A DNA stretch of 64,000 nt from Anastrepha obliqua (GCF_027943255.1 NC_072892.1:121475792-121539791); one strand, 5' to 3'; counted from the stretch's first letter, positions 22,601-30,346 are shown. Made by a program: numbers and translations. The notes: generated from the sequence alone by a model not told the origin.

Positions 22601-22609
22601 AAGAGATAG
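7528..22609 (+). CDS. Ionotropic receptor (IR), 3' part; six exons
   Basis: IRs are divergent ionotropic glutamate receptors that form ligand-gated cation channels in insect chemosensory, thermosensory and hygrosensory neurons. Exons 7528-7656, 16377-16557, 16611-16844, 19675-20047, 20111-20242 and 22385-22609 join in phase to 423 residues plus stop. Order: end of S1 lobe (1-103; LGSEAELMKSFC, then VDNWGYIYENESSEGMMGG); TM1 (about 119-140, WLFLIMTMVLCAIVMYFIQF); pore and TM2 with the IR-type ENTYSGQLKSILT (about 165-212); S2 lobe (SGSFAFGDYIT, then FDWTRVVSIRGWPLMP); TM3 (about 384-410). Introns are 8720, 53, 2830, 63 and 2142 bp. The amino-terminal domain and start codon are missing, so further exons must lie upstream. 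IR identity is firm. I cannot name the paralogue; the intact S2 and TM3 argue for a functional gene. Confidence 0.88.
7925..8315 (-). mobile_element. Old non-LTR retrotransposon, 3' segment (host of a nested insertion)
   Basis: On the minus strand the frame reads ELIADRVIAQDFNALPRKTK, then LVLLYGSETWKLEIRKR, then GKIGRGRPKMTWVRTVR. This is the thumb/C-terminal signature of CR1/L2/RTE-like reverse transcriptases, with several stops. The reading frame continues at 10709-11050 once the inserted Jockey element and one copy of its 13-bp target duplication are removed. Old and inactive. Confidence 0.7.
8303..8315. repeat. 13-bp target-site duplication, left copy
   Basis: ACTCTATCGAATG, identical to 10696-10708, flanking the Jockey-clade insertion. 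Confidence 0.9.
8316..10695 (+). mobile_element. 5'-truncated Jockey-clade retrotransposon with TSD and poly(A)
   Basis: Flanked by 13-bp duplications ACTCTATCGAATG at 8303-8315 and 10696-10708, and ending in a run of about 13 A, the hallmarks of target-primed reverse transcription. The left end falls inside the endonuclease domain, so the 5' UTR, ORF1 and the start of ORF2 are missing. The RT and the C-terminal region FQNKIFRCATNAPWYVRISD, plus the poly(A) tail and absence of RNase H, place it in the Jockey clade. It was inserted into an older element read on the opposite strand. Confidence 0.92.
8362..10620 (+). pseudogene. Jockey-type ORF2: endonuclease + reverse transcriptase, frameshifted
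   Basis: Codons 1-90 are the end of an EEP endonuclease (GGDFNAKHTHWGSR, then LNSDHSPIYLTI). RT follows: KKAPGFDLITGEIL, SSYRPISLLPILSKLLEKLL, HQFGFRPKHSTIDQ, VSLDVSKAFDKVCHDGLL, AGVPQGSVLGPILY and the catalytic FADDTAIL. About nine codons usually found between NAIFRLK and VIMVNKPGKP are missing in frame. A frameshift near 10040 moves the frame to NTAKYLGMTIDTKLRW, and another near 10330 leads to the C-terminus, which stops near 10680. The gene cannot make a full protein, but it is young enough to read easily. Confidence 0.9.
10696..10708. repeat. 13-bp target-site duplication, right copy
   Basis: ACTCTATCGAATG, directly after the poly(A). The first A could belong to the tail, making the duplication 12 or 13 bp. 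Confidence 0.9.
10709..11050 (-). mobile_element. Old non-LTR retrotransposon, RT segment (other side of the nested insertion)
   Basis: Minus-strand frame reads GVRQSCVLYPLF (palm domain), then LKVGLTMNMAKTKLMLM, then TESLTIR, where it meets the 13-bp target duplication of the Jockey insertion. The catalytic YADD segment is damaged or deleted. Together with 7925-8315 it forms one decayed element lying in IR intron 1. Confidence 0.7.
11051..11562. other. Non-coding, GC-richer 11090-11345; possible 3' end of a repeat
   Basis: The 11090-11345 block is GC-richer than its neighbours and ends CCGCCCAATAAAAAGGAATAA followed by A-rich simple sequence, like the 3' end of a retroelement. No open frame, no known protein and no second copy in the window. 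Confidence 0.3.
11563..11840 (-). mobile_element. DD41D-mariner C-terminal fragment
   Basis: Minus-strand frame reads VDKQATIQELKNEIIWHING, then CLSVIENLDHRMEVCRHLAN, the C-terminal tail of a DD41D transposase. An end-like AAGGGATGGTTAAGTTTT lies near 11567. The catalytic region and the other TIR are missing. Confidence 0.65.
11990..13162 (+). mobile_element. DD41D (rosa-type) mariner, 5' end missing
   Basis: Contains the best transposase ORF of the window. The right end (TTTGCGCCACCTTG before TATA) matches the family's end type, whose GGCGCAAAA sequence is also seen at 54018 and 57922. No matching left end is found between 11840 and 12040, so the 5' terminus is lost or overwritten. It lies in IR intron 1, in the same orientation as the receptor. 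Confidence 0.75.
12041..13213 (+). CDS. DD41D mariner transposase, nearly intact
   Basis: 390 codons without interruption. Cut-and-paste transposase of the Tc1/mariner superfamily. The N-terminal helix-turn-helix region (about 1-125, with ARRDRPRSSRSAENISAVAE and RATQIGISRRSLQRILVQDL) is followed by the catalytic triad: Asp154 in IMSDEAHF, Asp247 in FQQDGATAHTA, and Asp289 in LTAPDFILWG. Exactly 41 residues separate the last two, which defines the DD41D 'rosa' type. The region near residues 34-40 looks shortened. After RAQI (about residue 340) the normal C-terminus is replaced by Lys/Asn-rich sequence that reads through the right end near 13162 into flanking DNA. All catalytic residues are present, but the altered C-terminus and missing 5' end make activity unlikely. 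Confidence 0.85.
   Translation: MLHYTAPERGILLTIYLTNNRSVTLAQREFRRPTPTGETLRRLAARLEETGTTRDAARRDRPRSSRSAENISAVAEDVMEAPSTSTRRRATQIGISRRSLQRILVQDLKMFPYKVQTVHQQLVADRQSRLTYAQAILNHHQEEDDFSSKIIMSDEAHFHLSGYVNKQNVRFWGTENPRVTHEEPLHPLKVTVWCAVFAGGVIGPFFFEDVAGQTVTVNGERYRAMVNEFFLPQLDELELENMWFQQDGATAHTARATTDMLKDAFPGRLISRFGDLHWPARSPDLTAPDFILWGFLKSRVYVNKPQTLAALKDNIRQECEDLSPEVLAKVMENAIKRAQIKRPNKNNPQEESKFFIFFLNYSQKTSQVYFCATLYIIIKAKISFVFNFLF
13214..14241. other. Non-coding intron sequence, nothing recognised
   Basis: AT-rich, part of IR intron 1. No coding frame, inverted repeat or known element seen. Confidence 0.5.
14242..15098 (+). mobile_element. Decayed DD41D mariner with both TIRs
   Basis: Imperfect TIRs (left AAGGGTTTTCCAATTACAGG, right copy AAGGGTTTTCCTATAAGAGG) are flanked by TA at 14240-14241 and 15099-15100. 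Coding pieces in order: YTLKQCIEIIKIHYKNGENL (HTH); then after a frameshift LARILHNDLGLKAYKVQLTQ; then FHRKIILSDEAHFYVGSFVK (first Asp), WGSENPRVIVEK, and YFQQDGAVCYTSNETIDLL (second Asp). The sequence after this, including the third Asp, is deleted up to the TIR. It is a different subfamily from 12041. The same TIR type recurs at 39485. Confidence 0.88.
15105..15322 (+). mobile_element. 3' end of a non-LTR element with (AAATG)n tail
   Basis: A stretch containing CTAGTCTGTAAGGGTATTG leads to AAATAAAATGAAATGAAATG at about 15297-15317, a pentanucleotide tail as in LOA/I-type elements. No coding part recognised. Confidence 0.4.
15323..16376. other. Non-coding intron sequence
   Basis: End of IR intron 1. 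Contains a short (GA)n at about 15651-15663. Nothing else recognised. Confidence 0.5.
16377..16557 (+). CDS. IR exon b (S1 lobe)
   Basis: Pyrimidine-rich acceptor TGTCTTCTCCAG before 16377 and donor GTAAGT at 16558. An ATG at 16364 lies in the same frame but inside the acceptor tract, so I do not take it as a start. Encodes GVDNWGYIYENESSEGMMGG through LGPAPA, the second half of the S1 ligand-binding lobe. Confidence 0.88.
16611..16844 (+). CDS. IR exon c (TM1 and pore region)
   Basis: Acceptor TATTTTTCAG and donor GTGGGC at 16845 (a weak donor, supported by phase). Encodes QFPAWRANIMPFSGELWL, transmembrane segment 1, then an amphipathic linker and the pore approach FAVFIQQPSGPT. Ends in phase 2, matching T at 19675 to give Ser. 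Confidence 0.88.
16845..17149. other. Start of IR intron 3
   Basis: AT-rich, no feature recognised apart from an AATTAATTAATT run near 16868. Confidence 0.4.
17150..18035 (-). mobile_element. Non-LTR retrotransposon family X, copy A (RT 3' half)
   Basis: Minus-strand frames read ILRAAELNRSDRISNKSAQL, LLAYADDIDILG (catalytic Tyr-Ala-Asp-Asp), LDKEAKRMALLVNEDKTKYL, then PALMYDALAWTMTTSDEASL, VFERKILRKIFG and YRRRWNDELYELYNDIDIAQ. Same family as 24300-24920 and 28479-28915, here with frameshifts. It lies antisense in IR intron 3. Confidence 0.8.
18036..18165 (-). mobile_element. RT fragment of a different non-LTR family
   Basis: Minus-strand reading SKLLYGSET followed by KLQSFINKCLR-like sequence, with frameshifts. 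Differs from the adjoining family X copy, so two elements abut here. Confidence 0.45.
18430..18990 (+). mobile_element. Degenerate RNase H region of a non-LTR element
   Basis: Broken frames retain IWYIDGPKFEDG (from WYTDGSK..DG), TVFQAENLL, LSYGQAAF (from SDSQAAI) and LNWVPGREG (from WVPGH.G), in the right order for a retrotransposon RNase H. Many stops and frameshifts. Confidence 0.6.
18991..19674. other. Remainder of IR intron 3
   Basis: Nothing recognised. Ends at the CTCCCCTCAAACAG acceptor. Confidence 0.4.
19675..20047 (+). CDS. IR exon d (TM2 and S2 lobe)
   Basis: Acceptor CTCCCCTCAAACAG and donor GTAAATTCC at 20048. Begins LRTFAARLFLATILCATITL (TM2), continues to ENTYSGQLKSILTIPLFTEA, then the S2 lobe through GSFAFGDYITPPAMETKI. 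The open frame extends 39 bases past the donor, but only splicing at 20048 keeps phase 0 with the next exon and produces the expected METKI-VIKDD junction. Confidence 0.9.
20111..20242 (+). CDS. IR exon e (S2 lobe)
   Basis: Acceptor ATACTTTCAG and donor GTAAGA at 20243. 44 codons, phase 0 at both ends. Encodes VIKDDLFFDWTRVVSIRGWP through GLFVHWERE, the distal S2 lobe typical of IRs. The 63-bp intron before it is normal for higher Diptera. Confidence 0.92.
20243..20599. other. Start of IR intron 5
   Basis: A-rich, no feature recognised. Confidence 0.4.
20600..21540 (-). mobile_element. Non-LTR element fragment, RNase H and C-terminal domain
   Basis: Minus strand: MFTDSSKLDEWVGGGVFCEK, then DHCRVFHAEVAAIKEAVDWL, then a frame with GHSDIARNCWADELVRQGT (RNase H end). 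These are followed by a C-terminal region carrying LVGVLTEHCQLGAHAVRLG-like sequence and ending near 20606 (HLVKFISSLQ). Several frameshifts. Located antisense in IR intron 5. Confidence 0.75.
21681..22008 (+). mobile_element. tRNA-derived SINE, full-length copy
   Basis: Pol III promoter boxes are visible: A box TAGCCGAATAGGTTGG (21691-21706) and B box GGTTCGAATATC (21744-21755). The body contains GCGGTCGCCCCTCGGCAGGC, CCGAGTGTATTT, CGGAGTCGGCTTGAAACTGT and GGAGGAGCTCGGCCAAACAC, then an AT-repeat tail. Six other copies occur in this window (26615, 35086, 39100, 43287, 48131, 54941). The tRNA part is not a functional tRNA. It lies in IR intron 5. Confidence 0.9.
22009..22384. other. End of IR intron 5
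   Basis: AT-rich, pyrimidine tract and TTTCAG acceptor at the end. Confidence 0.5.
22385..22609 (+). CDS. IR terminal exon (TM3 and C-tail)
   Basis: Acceptor TTAAATTTCAG and stop TAG at 22607-22609. Starts IVAKYLDRQSQEILL, then LTLENISGAVFVLLFGCLIA, the third transmembrane helix, and a short basic cytoplasmic tail (LDIYRKR). This completes the IR architecture. Confidence 0.92.
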   Translation: MVAKYLDRQSQEILLDLASGNIKKLPPQKLTLENISGAVFVLLFGCLIATKVFILELIVYHLNKLKLLDIYRKR

Positions 22610-22633
22610 ATGCTATGTAATGCTAATAATATA

Positions 22634-22656
22634 AATAAATAAAATTATTAAATAAA
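22634..22656 (+). terminator. Polyadenylation signals of the IR gene
   Basis: AATAAA at 22634-22639 and again at 22651-22656, 25-47 bases after the stop codon at 22609. Position and orientation fit 3' end formation for the receptor transcript, giving a very short 3' UTR. Confidence 0.6.
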
Positions 22657-22739
22657 GTAGCATTACACTAAAATTACATTTATTTTATTTATTATAGTGA
22701 GGCGATTTAGCACTGCAACCTGAACGATCAATTGTGGCA

Positions 22740-23260
22740 CTATTCATGGATTGAGCGTATTTTTCTGAGCCTAACTTCCTCCTCCGGCAAAATATAGTAT
22801 GTCTACCTAGGTATTTGTCCTACTAATGCCACAGTGCTGGACACGATGCCAGCTCAGATTAGCCAGTTTTTCATCTTCCTCACTCCGCAAGAGTATATTC
22901 CCAACTTAGGAAGATCTTAATGTAATCTACAATGCCCTGTTAGAATTTATGTGATTATTTTGAAATTATTTACGTTTAATTCCATACAATATTTAAATCA
23001 GTTTAGATTAAAGCTATAATTCATCGATTTTGATAGCAATCTACGGAGCACCAGTCTGATCTTCTTCTACTTCCTGAATAAGAGAGGGGAACTTTCCTTT
23101 CCTAAGCCATAAAATGAGTCTGGGTCCATAAATCGAGATTTCGCCTCCTCGTGGCTAATTTTTCTGCCATTTGGTTCCCAGTAATTCCCATGTGTTCCTA
23201 TTTTACCCTGGTTGTTCTGGCCTAATATATTCAGTGTTGGTTGTTCGTAAGATAGTTGTT
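22740..23260 (-). mobile_element. Degenerate RNase H fragment of a non-LTR element
   Basis: On the minus strand the RNase H end is recognisable as HMGITGNQMAEKLATR, followed by EEAKSRFMDPDSF in a neighbouring frame. The remainder is riddled with stops. Confidence 0.5.
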
Positions 23261-24299
23261 CGTAAGATAGTCCTCCTCCCTCCGAATGCGATGGGAATGT
23301 GAAGTAGTGTGAGTTCTAGAAAATCTTCCCTTCCTACCGACTTGTACGCATAGCTTCTGTTATGCAGTAGGCTAAGAACAGTGATTCTCAATTGTTCTGG
23401 GTCAATATTCCACGAAGGAACTTATTTGGCAAAGTTTACTTTACTTATTGGACTACTGTTCTCATATGATTTAATAAAATGGGTTTGGTTTTTGAAAATT
23501 TTTTTCCGAGACGAATTTTTAAAGCCACTATAAATAAAACTAATATGACTCACACATCAAAACGATGTGAGTGTGTTTATGGTAAAATAAATCAGATTTT
23601 CCAATGGAAATATCTGCTTGTGCTTAACGGCTCTAGAAAGCTCAATGCCAGAAGGTCTCGTCGTATATATTGATGAAATGGACTCCATTCAAGAAGCTAG
23701 ATTAAAATATTTAACAAACTTCATCAAACTATCAACTGTTTTAAAAGGCAAAATTTCAAATGAAGTTAACTCGAATTAGATCGATCATTCAGCTGAGGTT
23801 AATTTAAAAATTCCAAAATCAGAATTTTTGGCAAAACCATGTGTTAGGAAAAAAAATTGTATTTAGTTAAAGGCGAAGTTATAAGCAATCGTCCAAAGTG
23901 ACTATCTTACATCGAAAAGCCAAATCGCCTAAGCACTTATGTCCGAGTTTAAACATCTCACGTAATTTATGGACGCCCCCTTATTCGATTATGAAACCGA
24001 TTTGGTAATTTTCTTGTTCTTATTCGCTCAATGCATGTAACCATAGTACACTGAACCATTTTTTATTTACTTTTTGATATGAAATCTCTCCTGTAAAGCT
24101 CCTTTTTTACAAGAATTTTGTGTACAAAAGGTAATCGTGAATTAAATTTTTTTTATAGATACAAATTAAAAAACCTAAATGTAAAGGGTCTTTCAAAGGA
24201 CGCGCCTGAATGTTATTTTAAAATAAATCATGTCAAGACTTAGGTTCTTTCAGGTTTTGATTCAAAATATGGTTCTTAACAAGTATATGTAAAAAATAA
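23261..24299. other. Intergenic, nothing recognised
   Basis: A 15-bp tandem duplication (GTTGTTCGTAAGATA twice) sits at about 23241-23270. The open frame at 23479-23673 has no recognisable content. Confidence 0.4.
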
Positions 24300-24920
24300 C
24301 ATCATTTAACAAAGCGCACCAGTCGTTTCTTTCACATGCCAACCGCCACCAAATGGAAATGTCCAGTGAAGCCAAGTCCTTCTCCACTGCGCCCTACCAT
24401 CTCAGTGGGGTCTTTCTCTTCTTCACACTACCATCTTCGGACATCTTGCCGAATAATTTCAGTAGCCGTCGCATTTGTGAACATTCGTACGGCCTGTCCT
24501 AGCAAGCCGAGCCTCTGAATCTTAATTCGCTGCACTACTGTATGGCTATGTCGCCGTAAAGCTTATACAGCACGTCCCTCCATCGCCTGCGATAATCGTG
24601 CTAACGTGCAAAAAGGTCCAAAAATCTTCCGCAGAATTTTTCTCTCAAACACTTCAAGGGACGCCTCATCGGTTATTATTATCTTCCAAGCTTCTGCGCC
24701 ATACGTTAGGACAGACTTGATGAGGGACTTATAAAATGTTATTTTTCTTCGTCGAGAGAGGACTTTGCTACTTAATTGCCTACTTAGTCCAAAGTAGTAC
24801 CTCGTGGCAAAAGATATTATCTGTAATAGCGTCAGCCTTGAGACGCTTTTATCGTTGCTGGTGATGGTTCCCAAGTACACGAAGGCCTCTGCCAACAGTT
24901 ACGTGCTTCCTAAGGTGCGA
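24300..24920 (-). mobile_element. Non-LTR retrotransposon family X, copy B
   Basis: Minus-strand frame 24895-24563 reads EAFVYLGTITSNDKSVSR, RYYFGLSRQLSSKVLSRR, KSVLTYGAEAWKIIITDEAS and VFERKILRKIFGPF, then shifts frame into the arginine-rich C-terminal region. Starts in the C-terminal AACAAAGCGC(A/G)CCAGTCGTTTC segment shared with copies A and C. Confidence 0.78.
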
Positions 24921-26614
24921 GTGCGCTGACAAAAATTTTAATTCAGAACTCATTTTCGCATGAAGTCTTTTAACAAGAGACATATGTAAGTCTTAACGAA
25001 AGCGTAAAAAATATTAAATGTAAAAAAATTAAAAACTATGACTCAAAAACTTTTTTTAGGTTTTTGTTGCGTCTCTTTGTTGAATTGATCATTTACAGAT
25101 TAAGGTAATGTATGCAAGTTTTTGTCACTCTTGCTTAAAAAAACTGCACAATATTTTATTCACATTGTATGAATCTAGGAGAATTGTGCTTTTAACGATA
25201 TCCCCAGCGCGGTCCATTTAAATAAGAAATCCCGCATACTTTTTGAGCAAATGTTGCAATTATTTTTATGGCTACGTGATAATCGCTGTAGCACAAACGA
25301 ATATGGTTTGTAAGACGCCGTTATCTCTGTTTAGTAGCTTCACTCCACCTATCCACTTTACCGTATCTTAATCTTTTTCTCCACTTTCTCTTATAGAAAT
25401 ACATACAAACCAATATGCACGGACCCACTGAAAATCGATAACACTTTTCCAAACTTAATCCAGCCAAATTGCTAACATTAGACGAACATAACGACCAATC
25501 ACGACAGTACTGCCATAAAAGTCCAACTGAAAATTTGTGTCTCACCACCTCCAAATGTGAATTTCAACTTTAATCCAATACGCAAACGATCATACAGCTC
25601 ATACTTGTATGCTCTAAGCGCTATGACATGGACGGAATGGCACACGCCTGGATACATTACAACCAAAATGAACACAAAACATCTGTTGTCGTTATTTTGT
25701 TTCATCTATGCCAATGATCAAAGGCTCAATAGAGTGAAGTTGAGTGGGCACTGCAAAAAGCTGCTGAGTGCTGAGAAAGCTAATCGAAGCAATTCAATTG
25801 GTTTCCAACTTAGCAACATGAGGGGAGCCGCTCACAATCAACTAACTAACTGACTAACTTCCCAGCCATGCAATAGGCCAGTAAACCACTCAATCAACCA
25901 AGACTACCAGACATTTTCTAAGTTGGCGCAATAAGCAGCGAGAACGTAAAAGCAACCCATGGTAAATGTAAACAACAAAAACAAAAGCAACAACAAGGAA
26001 AAGGGAACAATATGTCCAACCAGCTTGTATGAATTTCTCCACATCTGCCTGCAAGTCTGCCTAAACACAACAACACATGCGTGCACACTTCGATTCAAGA
26101 GAGTATGTAAGCGAAAAACGGAGGGGCAGATTAAAAGATTTGCCAAACACCCACTCGCACAACAACATCCCACATACGTGTACGCAAGGCACAACATGCC
26201 ACTAAGGTCCTTTGGCCAGTTGGCGGTTGTGCTGTGATTGTGGCCATTCTGTAAACCTGTATTGGGTTGGTTACGCCACATACACAGCCGCAGAGCACGT
26301 CAACTCGACAACAATGAAATCAGCGGCACCAGTAGTCTCGGTTACATTAAGTCACATGTTGTTTGAGTTGCGTTGCAGCTTACAGCAATTAATCGCTTGA
26401 ATTGTTTTTGTTGCACATTTGCATGAGACGCACGTTTCCATGGGTTAATCAATGACCTCGCATTGGGAAAGTATATTTTGGCATATGAGTTGAGTATTTA
26501 GTAAAGATTTTGATGGCAGAAAGCACTTGCTTCAGATTTTACGAGTATCTGAAATAAGTGAGTATTCTGCAATGATCAGAGATCGCAAAGGAACGCATTT
26601 CTGATCTTACACCT
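24921..26614. other. Intergenic, nothing recognised
   Basis: Includes a less AT-rich, CA-rich stretch (about 25550-26400) with several overlapping short open frames on both strands, none resembling a protein I know. It could hold regulatory sequence or a 5' UTR of an unseen gene; nothing in the sequence proves it. Confidence 0.35.
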
Positions 26615-26906
26615 AACGTTTACACCCTTTTTGGGGGCTTGGACGAGCTGCTCCTTCTATTTATGGCGTGCATCTTGATGTTCTTCCGCAAATGGAGAGA
26701 CCTACAGTTTTAAGCCGTCACTGAATGGCAAATGGTTTTATATGAGAAGATTCTTCATGTCATTCAGAGGTTTGTCATTGCCTTCCGGGGGGCGACCGCT
26801 ATTAGAAAAAAAACATTTCTATCATTTGGTTTTTCATGAACGGAGGCTCTAACCTGCGCCCTTCTGAACGGTAATCACGCACCAGCCCACTTAGCTACGA
26901 CGGCCG
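26615..26906 (-). mobile_element. tRNA-derived SINE copy, minus strand
   Basis: Reverse complement of the SINE body and head: GCGACCGCTATTAGAAAAA, AACGGAGGCTCTAACCTGCG (decayed B box) and TTAGCTACGACGGCC (A box region). More diverged than 21681. Confidence 0.8.
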
Positions 26907-27439
26907 AGCTGAATAGCTCGCAATCAAATACAAAAATGAAAGAAGAAACACCAAATGATTGAGAACAGTAATTATTTGTAGACAATTTGGTCACCGTTTC
27001 GGAAATTGCTGCTTGATTCACGGAAGTATTAATGGCGCGACAATCAAGCTGTTTTAAGTCGTGCAATTAATTCAGCAGTCTCAAATAACGATCAAGCCTA
27101 AACTTTACGTAATACTATGTTTTAGCGCATGAATGTCTAACGAAATGTTTTCGGCGAAAACTATCACTAGTAGCTCGACTTGTGGCTAGTTGAGCCAGAG
27201 AAGCTTCTAAGGCAAAAGAATCCAACAGCACTGAAGTAATTAGTATCGGCTCTACTATTGCTGAACTGGCCTAAAGTTACCTATGCTGTAAGCAGATCAA
27301 TTAACTGAAGGAGCTCCATTATCTTTGCTTGGTGAAGTCACCTCTCGTGTTCGCTAATTAAACAGTTCCTTGGACATGTAAGTTAGATTAAGTATGTCTG
27401 ACTGATCTGAATAGATCTCAAATATACCACAAAGGTTCG
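26907..27439. other. Intergenic, nothing recognised
   Basis: No coding frame or repeat identified. Confidence 0.4.
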
Positions 27440-28478
27440 TAGTGTTACCAGTGTTGTTGGAGTAGCGTTAAACATAGTTCGTGACGAGTCATGATGAGTT
27501 TTAATAAACAGTTGAAACTTTTGTCAGCAATATCCTCCTGAGATGAAAAGTATACCGATCCCAGGCAGTTATAATGAAGAAGGCAATGGCAAAGGTGGTG
27601 TTCTAACGTACCTTTTTCTTCTTCGCATAAGTTCCACGCTTCGTTCTGAACCAATCCTAGTCAGTACTCCATCCAATATTTTACATTCCTTTCTTGGGAA
27701 AAATAAAATAAAATTGGTTGTTTTCGTATTGCAAGTTCGTAGCATTATTTTGGCAATCGTGTGGGAGGTCGAGGCTTCCCATGTAGACTGTGCTTCCAGA
27801 GTTAATCCCTCGTCTAGTTCTGTCTTCCAAACTGAGAGCGAGGGATATATGTTGGACGTACTCATCCTAGGCAAGCGGGTGCCTGCCTTAGCGAGCTCGT
27901 CAACTCGCTCATTTCTCTCTACTCCCTTGTGCCCTGGCACCCAGTAAATTGGGACCAACCTATTCTCGCAAAGCTCGTCCTTTTTGAATCTACAGTGCTG
28001 CACGCATTCCGAGTTAGTCATTACTTTAATAGCTGCTTGACAATCAATGAAGATCTTTTTGCGAGTGATTAGCAGGTAAGATTACGTAGTCTGACCTTCC
28101 GTTTATGTCCAGTATATTACTATGACCAAACAGTCTTTGTGAGAATTGTCCAGCCATCCTTAGCCTTAGTTAAGAACTTTTGGCTGAGTTTCTTATTATT
28201 AATATAGTTTGATTAGATTCCAGTTGAGATTCATTTTTGTTATACATATTTCTGCAATCTCTTGCACACTTTCCAATCTTTTAGCGTAGGTCACTTCATC
28301 GCAAGCCATTCACCATATTAGCAAACCATAGAGCATATTGGTCTAATAACCGCAATGTGTGCGCAAGGAATAATGGAGGAGGCTTGGGGCTTAAGTCTTA
28401 CCGAGCAGTTTCGTGCATGCGTATAAGGCATGAAAAGCTGTCTTTGCTCTTTCTTCCAGATTAAATCTCATTGATAGG
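27440..28478 (-). mobile_element. Non-LTR element (R1/I-like), thumb, RNase H and C-terminus
   Basis: Minus strand, from right to left: FNLEERAKTAFHA and HIAVIRPICSMVC (RT thumb, 28480-28300), KIFIDCQAAIKVM, IYWVPGHKGVERNERVDELA (RNase H), a run to 27569, then after a frameshift NEAWNLCEEEKGTLEHHLCH (C-terminal cysteine/histidine region). Its upstream RT palm lies at 28916-29345 beyond an inserted family X copy. Confidence 0.8.
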
Positions 28479-28915
28479 TTCTTCTTCTTCTTAATTGGCA
28501 CGATAACCGCTTACGCGATTTTGGCCGAATTTAACAAAGCGCGCCAGTCGTTTCTTTCTCGTCCTAACCGGCGCCAGTTGGACACACCAAGTGAAGTCAA
28601 GGAGGCCTTCCTCTTCCTCTGCTACCATCAGCTGGTACCGGATCGAATACTTTCAGAGTCGGAGCGTTTGTATCCATTCGGACGACATGACGCAGCCAAC
28701 GTAGCCGCTGGATCTTTATTCGCTGCGCTATGTCGTCGTAAAGCTCATACACCTCATCGTTCCATCGCCTGCGATATTCGCCGTTGACAACGTGCAAAGG
28801 TCTAAAAATCTTGCCCAAAATCTTTCTATCAAGCACTCCAAGCATCGCTTCATCGGATGTTGTAATCGTCCACACTTCTGCGCCATACATTAGGACGGGC
28901 ATGGCAGATTACTAT
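28479..28915 (-). mobile_element. Non-LTR retrotransposon family X, copy C, inserted in another element
   Basis: Minus-strand frame reads PVLMYGAEVWTITTSDEAML, LDRKILGKIFRPLHVVNGEY, RRRWNDEVYELYDDIAQRIK and ADGSRGRGRPP. The 3' end has GCGTAAGCGGTTATCGTGCC and an (AAG)n-like end at 28479-28490. It interrupts the RT of the element at 27440-29345. No target duplication is visible, so a small deletion may have accompanied insertion. Confidence 0.8.
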
Positions 28916-29345
28916 CTACAATATCAACTAGGTATTTAGTGGATGTTTTAAATGTTAATTCAACTCATCCAAGTATAGCCGGTGACCAGTTGGGAATCTT
29001 GTACTTTCTTGTGAATAGAACCTGGTCCGTCCTCTCTAGACTTACTTCCAGTCCGACCAGTTGAATTCACTAGACTGTAGAGATTGTAGATTTCTTCGAG
29101 CGTCCTTGTGAGTATTTCCGTCATCGTTTGAGGATACCTACTTGAAATGATAGCATCCAAGTCGTCAGCATATGGCGTCAGTTTCGGCTCGCTATCCTCA
29201 AGTTTGATGAGAATCTGATTTAATACAAGATCCCAATGAAGAGAAGTGAGCACTCCTTCTTGTGGAGTCCCTCGGTTTGTCTCTTTTGAAATTATACTGG
29301 ACCCTCATTCGGTTATCCTTATTCGACAGTTTAATAGGCTGCCGA
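28916..29345 (-). mobile_element. Non-LTR element (R1/I-like), RT palm, upstream part
   Basis: Minus-strand frame reads RGTPQEGVLTSLHWDLVLNQ, PKLTPYADDLDAIISSR (catalytic YADD), then STKYLVDIVDSNL, which breaks at the family X insertion and resumes on the other side at 28478. This continuity shows that both parts belong to one element. Confidence 0.78.
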
Positions 29346-29364
29346 TTAGATAGTATGTAATAAG

Positions 29365-29640
29365 CCTAACAAAACACTCTCCCGCATGGGCAGGTATAGA
29401 AGTCTTTGAAGAAATATGGGCCGACGATTCCTCCAGCCCATAGGCCGCACCAAACGCTTGTTTTCAAATGGATGTAGTGGCTGCTCTAGAATGGCTTCGG
29501 GTTGCTCTTCAGCCCAAATATGGCAATTTTGCTTATTGACGTAGCCATTAAGCCAAAAATGGGTCTCACTGAACAAATTTCGGGTCTCTAAATGCAAATT
29601 AACACTTGTAAACACTTTTCACAGAGCGCAGATTTTCGTA
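29365..29640 (-). mobile_element. DD41D-mariner fragment, first-aspartate region
   Basis: Minus-strand frame reads LFSETHFWLNGYVNKQNCHI (Asp of the usual SDEAHF replaced by Glu-Thr), AEEQPEAILEQPLHP, then after a frameshift WCGLWAGGIVGPYFFK. No TIRs seen. Confidence 0.75.
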
Positions 29641-30346
29641 ATACAAATAAAAAAAAATTGTATTTAGTTTGACACAGATAACAATGAAGCTATATTTGAA
29701 TATTTCTAATCTTCTCAATTTCTCATTTTCGAACTCTCAAAACAAAAAAAATTGCCATGAAAAAAGTCACCCATATAATAAAGTAAATGAGCAGAATTTC
29801 AATTTAGATTTGATTTGAACTCAGTAACAACAAAATTGCCAATAAACCAGCCATTAATTGCCAAGCATGCAGCTCCTTAGCCTGGCCATTGGTTGCCATA
29901 TGGTGCTCGGTGTATGACACACAGAAATTTGGCAAGTGCCACATGTGCATAGTGCAAATTCCTGGCATACTGCAAGTGTGCAAGTTTCTCCAAAGGCATG
30001 CAGCTGATTAGAGACCAAGTGGATGCGAAAGTATTTAGAAAATGCCCAACAAACAATTCTGAACAAATTTTGGGTGTCTCCCTACTGAGTTCATTTCTGT
30101 ATAAATATAACTAGTGAATTTTGTGAATGCATTATATGAATTTCTGTACGTAAGACTAAACTTTCAAAATATTTTCTTACATGTTATTAATCATAAAATT
30201 GTAAGACAAAAAAGCTACTTGCAACTTTTTGTGAAAAACTTACAGTAAGTTCCAATAGCAGTTTAAATATATTATATGAAGGTCAAATGTGATTCCAAAT
30301 GATAACTAGAAGTGGTGCTTAAAAAAACATAATTAAATATTTATAC
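29641..30346. other. Intergenic, nothing recognised
   Basis: AT-rich, no coding content seen. Confidence 0.4.

Noticed and set aside
25557..26400. Cluster of short open frames on both strands as a host gene
   Set aside because: Frames overlap on opposite strands, no motif or splice structure recognised; composition alone is not evidence.
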